Under the pieces are notes generated by a model. It saw only the letters and a program-made list of their open reading frames with translations. It was not told the DNA's origin and made no database searches. Below, in pieces: positions 22,180-31,097 of a stretch of DNA of 64,000 nucleotides. The DNA comes from Dasypus novemcinctus (Eukaryota; Chordata; Mammalia; Cingulata; Dasypodidae): assembly GCF_030445035.2 (NCBI RefSeq), contig NC_080698.1, positions 4,161,501 through 4,225,500 of the forward strand, in the 5' to 3' direction. The translations under genes were made by a program, and so were the position numbers. Position 1 is the stretch's first letter. Every line of letters starts with the position of its first letter.

Positions 22180-22655
22180 GGGCCTCAGGCCCTTGGGATA
22201 TGCCCAGAGCAGGCGGCTGGGCCAAAGTGGGGCCCGGGCACGCGTTTACACCCACCAAGCCCCGCGCGGGCCTGCAGGGGTCCTGCAGGGGCTGGGACGT
22301 TCTCTCGTCCCCTGCGGCTGTGAGGGCCACCCGGGGACCCAGCCGCAGCGTCCGAGCGGAGCCCACCTCGGGGGTGGGGCCAGGTTTGCCAACGTCCTCC
22401 CCTTGGCCAGCACCGGCACCTCCGCCTGGGGCGCCCGGTGCGCTGCCGCCTTCCTCTCCCCTGGCTCCAGGGGCTCGTGCCTGCTCCACCAGGCCCTGAC
22501 CGGAGCCCGGGGGCCGGCTCACAGACAGCAGCAGCTGGCGCCTGCCTTCTGCCGGACGGCGCCCTGGCCGGGCTCAGACTCTGCGGCCACAGCTCCTGCC
22601 GGGCAGCGGGGGGCACGGGGCGCGCCTTCCCGCTCCCCGGTGGAGCTGCCCCGGG
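22180..22655. promoter_or_regulatory. CpG-rich segment
   Basis: GC-rich with frequent CpG (for example CCCCGCGCGGGCCTGCAGGG and GGCACGGGGCGCGCCTTCCC). A 397-codon minus-strand frame spans 23378-22185; it is Arg/Gly/Pro-rich, has no domain and overlaps plus-strand frames of 230 codons, so it is not called as a gene. Confidence 0.4.
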
Positions 22656-22939
22656 GGCTGCCACCTCAGGGCTGGCTTTCTCGGCCCTGCCCGGTCCTGC
22701 ATCCCACCTCTTCGTGTGTGCCCTCTGCTCCCATGGGGCCCACTGATTCACCAGGGCACTACGCCGATGTAGCGGAGCCGTCGGTGGTGGCCCTGGGGCA
22801 AGGCTGAGGCACCGGAGGGTCCAGGGCGTGGCTTGCAACCACGGCATGCTGACCTGCGTGCAGGGTGACTGGGACCCCGTCCTGGAACCAGCCCCCCAAG
22901 GCTTCTCCAGCAATGCTAATGCCAAGGCAGTGCTGGAAC

Positions 22940-23060
22940 GTCCATTCATGCATCCCCCCTGCCCCGCCCCCCCGTCAGCCCTGAGACGCCTACTGTGTGC
23001 AGCACGTGGGGGCCTCGGGCGGCCACTGAGACCGCAGCAGTCTGGGGCTGGTGGAGGGAG
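22940..23060 (-). repeat. probable L2 3'-end remnant
   Basis: 'CATTCATGCATCC', then GAGACGCCTACTGTGTGCAGCACGTGGGGG, the reverse of the L2 end 'gcgcctactatgtgccaggcactg'. Short and decayed. Confidence 0.4.
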
Positions 23061-23103
23061 GAGGGCTCTCAGAGGACCGTGCAGGCAGGTGCAAGAGAGC
23101 TTC

Positions 23104-23140
23104 CCGCAGAGGGGTGGGGGTCCGCAGAGGGGTGGGGGTC
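23104..23140. repeat. 18-bp direct duplication
   Basis: CCGCAGAGGGGTGGGGGT occurs twice back to back, at 23104 and 23122. Confidence 0.9.
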
Positions 23141-24085
23141 CATCTGCACGGGGCACCAGGGAGCTACCGGGAAGCCCCCCCGCCACGCAGCTCTCCTCTC
23201 CCCAGCTCTGCTGTCCCAAGTTCCAGCGCCTTCTCTTTCCCTCTTCCTCTCTCCCAGGCACAGTCCATCCCCACTTCCTGATCTCTAACACACGCACGCT
23301 TTCATCTCTTCTCTCTCCGCTGCCTTTCTCGCCCCCCAGCCTGCCTCCCCCAAACGCCATCCAGCCCCTCCAAACCAAGAGAAATGCTCCCAGTCAGAGG
23401 CAAGGAGGAAGCAGCCACCCCAAAAAGGCAAGGAAGAGAACTTGGGTGGAGGGCCAGGGTCACGCCAAACTCTTCCCGGGGAGGGGAAGCCCCCGACGAT
23501 GAGCATGAGACTCGCTGCCATGACAACCACCGTCACTCAGCCCAGCCAACGTTTTGAGGTGACCGTGTCCCCTGGACCTTTATTTCTCTGGCACAACCAG
23601 TGGCTTGGGCTTCCACCTGTCACCTGCCGGAGAACAGGGGCTTGGCAGGGACGGGCCCATCTTCCTCCAGTCGCGGCGACGTCACCTTCAGCGGTGCCTG
23701 TGTCGGATCCTTTGTCTGGGTTAACCCGTTTAGACACCGGGGAGCCCAGGTGAGCGGCAGCGCCGTGGCCCACTGGGGCTGGGGGCGCTGGGAAGGCTCC
23801 GTCCAAACCCACTACCCACGTCAGACAGGGCGCGGTGGGGGCTGAGCAGGAGGCAGCCTGCTCATAGGAATAAAGCCGGAAGCCATCAACAGGACACTGA
23901 GAGGTCAGCGGGGGCCACGTCCCGTCGCAGCCACAGGCGCAGGGCTAAGGTCCACCTCTGAGCGCGCACTGCAGCGACTGTCCACCGTTTCTGTCCAGGT
24001 GGCCTGCGGGCAGGACCCCGAGGCCCTGTGACGCTTCCACGCACCCCCTCACAGGCTGGGCCACGCGGTTGCAGGGGAGTAGCTC

Positions 24086-24140
24086 CTCGGGGAGCAGTGG
24101 CCACCCCCCCTCGGGGAGCAGTGGCCACCCCCCCTCGGAG
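24086..24140. repeat. 24-bp tandem repeat
   Basis: The unit CTCGGGGAGCAGTGGCCACC plus CCCC occurs twice in full (24086, 24110), with a partial third from 24134. Confidence 0.9.
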
Positions 24141-25439
24141 GCCGTCGGGAGCTGCTGGCTGCGGCGTGGGGACCCCCTGTCGCCCCGGGATCAGACGCTG
24201 GAGGCGTCCGAGTGCTTTGCATGTTGGGATGACAAGTGAAGCTGAAAAGAAGAGGGACTCGGCGCTCTGTCTACACCGCGTCCTCCCGCCCCCGCACTGG
24301 CGGCTCCCGAGGTGCTCGTCACTTATGTCGCCGAGCCCAGAGCCTCGCCCGGCCTGTTGTGCGGTGGTCGTGAAGAAGCTTCTGTGGGAGAAACCGCCCA
24401 TGTTGGGGCACCCCGCAAAGGGAGGGAGGGGGCGTCCCCGCCGCCGTTTCCTGAAGCCCAGGGGACGTTCCGAGGCAGGTGGGCTTGGGAACCCCGCGCC
24501 CGGGCTGGCTGAAGGGAGCCCAGATCGCGGGTGCTTCAAAGAGAAGCCCCTGGTGCCTGCGGGCTATTTCCTTCTAACGCCCTGGCATTGTTCAGCAGCG
24601 AAAGGTGAAACAAAGGCTGAGAGTATTCCCAGAGAGAAGCTTCAAAGCCGAAACATCAAGGGAACAACTCCAAATCTTCAAAAAAGGACGGGGACCTAAG
24701 ATCTCCAACATTTCATATTTTAAAAAAAAAATCACAAGGAAAGGATGAACCATCCAAAGAGAACAAATTCACTTTTATTTCCATTTATATGCCTCAAAGC
24801 AAAAGCCCAAGGCTCCTGATTTTTTTCCCACCGCCGTGGGGCAAGCAGCGAGCGCCTCATAGTATCCCCTCCCCCTTTATTTTTCCCTCTTGTGCCGAAA
24901 GTGCTTTCCAACGCGGCGGGCACCGGCCCTGCAGCTAGCGGGTTGACAGCGCCGCGCACTTTTTGCTCTGGAATCAAAGGTGAACGTTGACCTCCAAACA
25001 TCTCACTGATTGACCACGCCCCCACATGCAGCTGAAAACAAACAAAAGCTGGCTCTAAAGCAAATGCCGATGGCAGACAGTTTGGCAGTATCCTAAAAGG
25101 TCACGCACGCGCTTACCACATCGCCCCATGTGCCAAGCTGTACGCGTTAAATACGGGCAGTTTATTAGGTCAATTCTACCGCAATGCAGCTGTTTAAAAT
25201 ATTACAAGAAGAGCATGCCAGGATACTGTCACAGGGGCTGGAGTTAGACCCCTGCCTCGGACAACTAGAAAACCCGACACAACATAGGCAAGAGCGGTTT
25301 TCAACATTGGAATACGGCCGAGGCCGGGCTGTGATCCCCGAGAGCAGGACGCCAAGTGGCAGGCGGTGTCAGCTCACCGCTCGGGGCTCGGAGTTCGGGG
25401 AGGCCAAGCTCAAACGTGCAGGTATTCTCAGAGGACCAG
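24141..25439. other. no gene seen
   Basis: The first part is GC-rich and unique; from about 24700 it is AT-richer. TTTATT words at about 24774 and 24878 could be minus-strand polyadenylation signals but no exon connects to them. Confidence 0.4.
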
Positions 25440-26335
25440 AGAGATGGCTTTGGGGATCCTCACTGAAGAGCCCAAGTCTCTGATCTCTGCATAGTAGATG
25501 ATGTAAAGAAATTCCTCAAGGCGGGGGAAAGACCCCCCCGAAACAAGAGGACAGCAAGTCCTGGATTTCTTACAGAGCCAGGAATAGTCGGTGTTTTCAC
25601 CAGCCAGAGTAGAGAGACCTTGCCATACAGGAATAGAGCTCTCGAAAGGTGTGGCCTTAATGAGCAAGGCAGAGAGCTGGCAGGGTAAGCTGATGCAACA
25701 AGATGATGCAATAAGGAGACACAAAGAGGAAACATACTGAAAGACGCAGCAAAGCAGGGTGCAGAGGTGGCTCAAGTGATTGCGCACCTCTCTCCCATAT
25801 GAGAGGTCCCAGGTTCGGTTCCCAGTGCCTCCTAAAAAGAAGATGAGCAGACACAGAGAGCACAAACAGAGAGGTGTGTGTGTGTGTGTGTGTGTGTAAT
25901 AAATAAATAAAATAAACCTTCAAAAAAGAAAAAAAAGCAAGCTTTCAAAGGGTCAAACTGTTTCCAAATAACTGTCTGTCAGAACAATTTCAACACTCTT
26001 TGAAAGAATACAACAAAACCCAACACCCAATTCCAAAACATTTCCAGCATCTGTCATCCAGCTGAAAATTACCAGGCATGCAAAGCAGCAGGAAAATATG
26101 ACTCATAGTAAGGGGAAAAAAATAAAAACAGACCCAGAAATGGCAGAGATGATGAACCTAGCAGACAGGGACATTAAAATAGCTACTATAAATCTTACAA
26201 GAATATTCAAGGATGTTAAAGGGAAACATGAATTTTATTAGGAGAGAAATAGAAGCTACAAAAGAAAATCCAAATGGAACTCCTGGAGGTAGAAAACACA
26301 ATATCTGAAAAACAAATGACTTATGAATAAAGATT
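25440..26335 (+). mobile_element. L1 5'-region fragment, split by a SINE
   Basis: The part from 25930 is clear: 'GACATTAAAATAGCTACTAT', then 'TTCAAGGATGTTAAAGGGAA', 'GGAACTCCTGGAGGTAGAAA', 'CACAATATCTGAAAAACAAA'. This is the 5'UTR-to-ORF1 segment of old L1/HAL1 elements. The left part (25440-25690) is assigned because a SINE separates it from the right part in an otherwise continuous A-rich strand; that half is less certain. No ORF survives. Confidence 0.55.
25752..25925 (+). mobile_element. DAS-type SINE
   Basis: Head GTGCAGAGGTGGCTCAAGTG, B-box zone 'CAGGTTCGGTTCCCAGTGCC', then an A-rich body and a (GT)12 microsatellite at 25874-25897 leading into AATAAATAAATAAAATAAA. Sequence just upstream (25690-25750, 'GATGCAACAAGATGATGCAA') belongs to the DAS long body, so an older SINE piece may precede it. 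Confidence 0.85.
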
Positions 26336-26394
26336 CATCAATCCCCTTGGAACTCTCAGGCTCTGATTGATAACTGAGTCATCACTTTCTCGGA

Positions 26395-26612
26395 GAAGCT
26401 TCTCCAGTGGAACACTGCTCTGTGCTCTCACAGCACTTCCCACCTCCTCTTCAAAGCCCTTGATGCTGTTGCAGTTGCTCCATTATCTGTGGGCTACACA
26501 ATTCATGTCTGTGAAGTCCATTTGCTCTCTTCTGCATCCCCAGTGTCCAGCACAGTGCCTGGCACAAAGTAGGCACTCAGTAAATGTATTTTCAGGGCAT
26601 GAATGGACTCGG
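26395..26612 (+). mobile_element. L2 3'-end fragment
   Basis: Ends with the typical L2 terminus: 'CTTCTGCATCCCCAGTGTCC', 'AGCACAGTGCCTGGCACAAA', 'GTAGGCACTCAGTAAATGTA'. Upstream, 'TCTGTGAAGTCCATTTGCTC' fits the preceding L2 block. Confidence 0.8.
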
Positions 26613-26774
26613 GCCTTCAGTTTTGCAGTGGAGTCCATTCAGAGCTCTTGCTTAAACAGCATCTCTGGCTTCCTTCCTTCTTCATCTGTGTGGTGACACC
26701 GTTCAACCAAGGGCGACAATTCTCATGTGGCCCCGTAAAATGTGCTTCCGGCAAGCACTGTTGAGTCCTGCCTT

Positions 26775-26905
26775 AGGGTGAGTTGACAGTCCACCGAGTG
26801 ACCTGGGCAGGATGCTCAAGCTCATTGACCTTTGGGTGTCTCAGCTACTAAATAAAGATGCTGCACCGGTTGACCGCTAAGAGCCCTGCTAGCTCTGATG
26901 GTCCC
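26775..26905 (+). repeat. MIR SINE fragment
   Basis: 'GTGACCTGGGCAGGATGCTC' then AAGCTCATTGACCTTTGGGTGTCTCAGCTACTAAATAAAGATG reproduces the MIR order 'gtgaccttgggcaagttacttaacctctctgtgcctcag...ctgtaaaatggggat'. Confidence 0.6.
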
Positions 26906-27051
26906 AGGTGCTGGCTGTGGAAACTGCTCCAGAAGCCTCGCTCCTGGTTTCCTTGCCTTGTAATGTCTCTTTCCATGTTGAATCTGGGCTTTCTGTGTGA
27001 CCAGCAGAGCAGGGTGGAGAGAAGAGTGTGCAACTCCTGAAAAGGGGCCTT

Positions 27052-27514
27052 GGGGGAAGCAGATATGGCTCAAGTGACTGGGCTCCCTCCTACCACATGG
27101 GAGGTCCTGGTTTGGTTCCAGCGCCTCCTAAAGAAGACAGTGAGCTGGTGTGACGGGCAGGCATGGCAAGCTGACACAACAAGATGATGCAACAAGAGAC
27201 ACAAGAAGAAACACATAATGAGAGACACAACAAAGCAGGGAGCAGAGCTTCCTGGTGCCTCCTAAAGAGGATGAGCAGGCATGGCAAGCTGACGTGATAA
27301 GATGATGCAACAAGAGACACAAGAGGAAAACATAACGAGAGACACAACAAAGCAGGGAACGGAGGTGGCTTAAGTGATTAGGTGCCTCTCTCCAGCAGTA
27401 GAGGTCCCAGGTTCAGTTCCTGGTGCCTCCTAAAGAAACAAGGAAGACAGACAGACACAGCAAATGTGAACAACGAGGGGATGGGGAGAGATAAATAAAA
27501 TAAATCTTAGAAAG
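27052..27514 (+). mobile_element. composite DAS-type SINE with internal duplication
   Basis: Head GGGGGAAGCAGATATGGCTC at 27052, B-box-like 'GGTCCTGGTTTGGTTCCAGC', then the DAS body. A module of about 120 bases (from TGCCTCCTAAAGA through 'GACACAACAAAGCAGGGA') is present at about 27124-27242 and again at about 27255-27357. A second head-like unit follows at 27361 (GGAGGTGGCTTAAGTGATTA), then the tail ATAAATAAAATAAATCTT. Either nested SINE insertion or unequal exchange would explain it. Confidence 0.8.
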
Positions 27515-28285
27515 GGGGGGGCACTAGGGCTTCTGCTTTGCCTCTTGCGTCATGAGGAGCCTCAAGCAGCCTGTGGAGCGCTTCCTCCTGGAAGGCCTCC
27601 TGCCTGCAGCCACCTGAGTCCCCATCTGGGAACGGGATCCTCCAGTTCCAGTCAAGGCTTCGGTTCACCGCTGTCCCGCCCAACAACTGAGCTCAAACTC
27701 CAGAGAGAGCAGAGGCAGAACCGCCCAGCCCAGCTGTTCCCAAATCCCGGACCGAGAAACCGCGAGAAACGATGACTGGTTACTATTGCTGTGGAGTCTT
27801 TTGTTAGGCAGCGATAGATGACGAACACGCTGACGCCGGGAGCTGTCCCTCTGTCCCTCTGTCCCTCTTTACCTCTGCTATGAAGAAAACACAAAAACCC
27901 TGTGCAAGCTGAATCTCCAAAACAAGCCTTCCTAACTCGGGGGACGAAGGCCACGGAAGCTCCTCTTCTCTTCATGTAAGCCCCAGAGCACCGACGCCCC
28001 CATCTCCACGCTGCTCCCCTCGTTCCCTTCTTTTTCTCACCCGCTGTTTTTCACTCTAGTTTCCACAATTCCACTCCCACTCTGAGAATTTTCCACTCTG
28101 AGGTGATCTTGGAACACACTTTCTGCTCTCCTGATTTAATTTTCCAAGTCCCGTCACCGGTTTTGAATGCATCGAAAGCACCTGAAGGCAAAGGTAAATT
28201 ACAGTATTCGAATATAATTTACCACTTGGCCCTGGTCCTCCAAAAAGCAGAATGTGAGGCAAAGATTAAGGCTCTACAAGTTAAT
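27515..28285. other. no gene seen
   Basis: Unique-looking. CTGTCCCT is repeated three times at 27843-27867. Confidence 0.4.
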
Positions 28286-28390
28286 TTAAGGTGGTTGTTG
28301 TTTTTCTGTTGAGGTACCGGGACAGGGAATTGAACCCGGCACCTCATATGTGGGAAGCCGGTGCTCAACCACTGAGCCACATGGATTTAT
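28286..28390 (-). mobile_element. DAS-type SINE head, reverse strand
   Basis: 'GGGAATTGAACCCGGCACCT' is the reversed B box and 'TGCTCAACCACTGAGCCACA' the reversed A-box head. The tail side is short (TTGTTGTTTTTCTG). About 105 bases, one head only. Confidence 0.8.
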
Positions 28391-29107
28391 CACCAAGTTA
28401 CCTGAGAAGGTTTCCGCCAAGGGTGATGGAGCGAGGGCAAAGGAAGTGAGGACGAGGAGAAGGGGTGCAGCGCAGTGACCTACCGCAGGGGCATCTCCTT
28501 CCCCGCGAGGGGCGAGGGGGCCCCGGGTGCTTGTTCCGTCAGCACGGGGGCTTCTGGAGCAGCTGCGAGGCAGAATGCCCACTGAACCATCCGGGGTGGA
28601 CGGGGGGCGGGGGTCCATCCGCCCCACCCGGCCCACCTTCTCCCTCCCACTCGACAGTGTCCACCCCCCTCGCTCATCCCGCCCCTTGACACCTGCCAGG
28701 GAAGCCAGTGTCCACGCCCCACAGGGTGGCGTGTCGTCCAGGTCCCCCAGTGGGGGCGTCAGGAGCGGGTGCAGCACCAGCTGGGAGGGACGCAGCACCG
28801 CGGGGCCCCGGGAGCCGGACACGGCGTGCGCCCACCCCGTCACCCCTGGGTCCCGCCCCTGTCCCCGCGCCGCTCCGAGAGCCCTGGGCTCTCGCTGTCT
28901 TGGCTGCCGGGGTCCTGAGATGCTCAGGGCGGGCGGAGGACGAAGTGAGCCTGCATTTCGAGGTGAGCTGACCCCTGCGGCTTCCAGACAGACGGACACC
29001 CTCAAACCACGGCAGCCCAAACGCAAGACTCCCCTTCCTCCAGCTGGGCGGGGCGGGCGCTCCGGCCTCCCAGCCAACGAGCGGCCAAGATGGCAACACC
29101 CACCCAG
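28391..29107. other. no gene seen; GC-rich
   Basis: GC-rich unique sequence with overlapping open frames on both strands (up to 278 codons minus, 263 plus). No domain recognised. The minus-strand 278-codon frame runs into the SINE head above, which argues against a real gene. Confidence 0.4.
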
Positions 29108-29831
29108 CAACTCAGAAAACACAATTTATTTGTATTATTTGTCGAACTGGGGAGCTGACATCAGCAGAATAAAAAGGCCCCAAGCCCTTGCCCTTTGCTG
29201 GGAAGGGACGTGTGTTCTCCCGGAAGGCCTGCCCACTGAGAAGCCGCCCCGGGCGAGCGGATGGGTGGGTGGGCGCGGGAAGGCTGGGGCGGGCGGCCGG
29301 GCCGCGGCCGGGTTTTGAGGACACGCGAGGCCTTGCCTGGCCTCTGCCTCCCTCGAGTGCCCGCGCCACGGGCAGGCGGGAGCACTCACCTGGGGGGCCC
29401 GCGGCCTGACGCGGTCTCCAGCGGGCTCTTCTTGGCCCCGGCGCGGCCACCCCTCCGACCCCCTTCCGGCGCGTCATCGGCTCCGTGCTGGCCGTTCAGG
29501 GACACGCGGCAGCACGCAGCGGCCACCTGCGCCGCCATGCGCGGGCGCTCCCCACCTGCCGCCTGGTGAGCGGGTGGGAGATGGGTGTGGTTTCAACCCG
29601 CGGAAGGGAAACGACAGCCCCCTCCCCTCCTGCCGTTGGCACCAGGCGGTCCCCGGGCTGAGGTCCAGCTGTGCCCGCTCGGTGACGCCCACCCTCCTGG
29701 CCGCTCCCTCGCCCAGGAATTTCCTTTTGAGCCTGGCCTCTGCCCACGCTGGGCAGGGCCGGGAGGCGCAGGGAGGGGCGGGGGATGCCACCTTCTCACC
29801 TGCGCGCCGCTGCCCACGGCTGCCGAGGGCC
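29108..29831 (-). other. candidate unannotated minus-strand transcript (weak)
   Basis: Signals that line up on the minus strand: a possible exon 29831-29800 (acceptor CCCTTCCAG, donor CAG|GTGAGA); a possible exon 29562-29390 (acceptor CCGCTCACCAG, donor CAG|GTGAGT); a last exon from 29197 (acceptor CCCTTCCCAG); a polyadenylation signal AATAAA at 29130-29125 followed by a GT-rich stretch. An ATG with good context (CGCGCATGG) lies at 29538. From it the frame stays open through the exon end, and the last exon continues it to a TGA, giving roughly 60 codons. The peptide is Ala/Gly/Arg-rich and unknown to me. All parts are individually common words, so chance assembly is quite possible. Introns would be about 237 and 192 bases. 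Confidence 0.18.
29220..29580. promoter_or_regulatory. CpG island
   Basis: The densest CpG stretch I counted: about 46 CpGs in 360 bases, including GGGCGGCCGGGCCGCGGCCG at about 29290-29309. It overlaps the candidate exon above. A plus-strand donor-like GCCTG|GTGAGCGGG also lies at 29565. No TATA box seen. Confidence 0.65.
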
Positions 29832-30959
29832 CTGGAAGGGACGACGATCCCCGGCTGTCAGACCCCGGCTGAAGAGACCTCAGGGCCTTCTCTGGCCTCC
29901 TCCTCCGCTCCTCTGGAGCCCCGTCCTCTCCCCACCCCACCCCCCCGCTGGAAAACTGCTTCGGGGGAGCTCCCCTGTGGGAGCAAAGGGAAAGCAGGGT
30001 CCCTTGTGCAGGAATGCAGGTGGAAGGGCCGCAGACGGTGCTGAAATAAAAAGCACTCTCCCTTCTTCCGTGGCCTCTCTTGTGCCTTGTCACCAGGCTT
30101 TTTATTTGCTATTTAGTGTCACTCTAAGTAAAAAAAAAATTAATTATTAGCACGAATTTTCCCATTCATCTTTACATTACACAATATCAGCTGTAAATGC
30201 ACCCACAAGAGCATTCGACACGGATGTGGAGTCACCAAAATTATACGCCTTTCAGAGCTCGGACATGTGGATCTGTTTTGTTTCACTCACATCAAAACAG
30301 GGGACATTCTGCACAAAACCAGCTCGACCTGGATACACGTTCTGCCAGTGGCCTTCAGCTTACCGACAGGTAAGAAGGACTGAGAGCAAGAGGCAGGCTG
30401 GGCTGTCCAACGCCCTTCCCAAGCTGTCACTTTCCGTACAAGTGACATGAGAAGGGGACGACAGGACAGGGTCCCTGGGGCACCCCGGGAACCCCTGCCT
30501 TCTTGCTGCGCTCCGGGCAGGTGCTGGTCGACTGGGACGCATGGCCCCCCCGGGCTGGCGGTGACCGCTTCCTTAGTCCTGCGGCGATCGTGTACCTGGG
30601 GCTCGTTTTGGGTCTCACCAAATTCCCACGCGCGGGGGACGCACTGGAAGTACGCGCTTACGGAGCACCGCGAGGGCTGTGTGCAAACGACGCCCCAAGG
30701 AACGGCCATGCACGGTGCTCACCTCTCCCCTGCTGTGGGGACTTCCGAAGCCAAGGTCAAAGATAAAGGCACTGAAAATGTCACGGTGGTGCCAGCAGAG
30801 CAGGAAACCAAGGGCGGGGCAGTGGGACTGTGCAGGTCGCAGCTGCAGAGCTGGACTTCCTGCCGGGGGACCCGAGGTGGGGGCAGACCCTGCGATGGTG
30901 CGGCCACGGCCCGGCCTAAGGCTTCCTATGTACTTCACACCGAGTCCCCCTGACCGCCC
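29832..30959. other. no gene seen; further splice-like words
   Basis: A minus-strand donor-like GAG|GTGAGC at about 30723 preceded by the acceptor-like word CATTTTCAG near 30770 would delimit a short exon, but no protein is recognised. An AT-rich stretch lies at 30110-30200. Treated as unannotated. Confidence 0.35.
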
Positions 30960-30964
30960 ACCCA

Positions 30965-31097
30965 GCTGTCAAGTACTACCCACTTTTCCTGATGAGACAC
31001 TTGCCCCTGGGTGCGTAAGCCATGTGCCCAGGGCACGAGCTCGCCCCGGCAGAGCTCAGGTGCAGGCCCAGCTGCTGGACCCAGCGCCGTAGCCGGC
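30965..31097 (-). repeat. possible MIR remnant
   Basis: 'CTTTTCCTGATGAGACACTT' (decayed 'attttacagatgaggaaactg') followed by GTGCCCAGGGCACGAGCTC and GCAGAGCTCAGGTGCAGGCCC. Short and diverged. Confidence 0.35.

Noticed and set aside
22185-23378. 397-codon minus-strand open frame
   Set aside because: Arg/Gly/Pro-rich, in CpG-rich sequence, overlapping long frames on the opposite strand; no domain, no splice structure, and it crosses an L2-like remnant and an 18-bp duplication.
27120-27360. Regularly repeated words suggesting a CRISPR-like array
   Set aside because: Only two copies of a SINE body module; eukaryotic nuclear sequence, no constant-length spacers.
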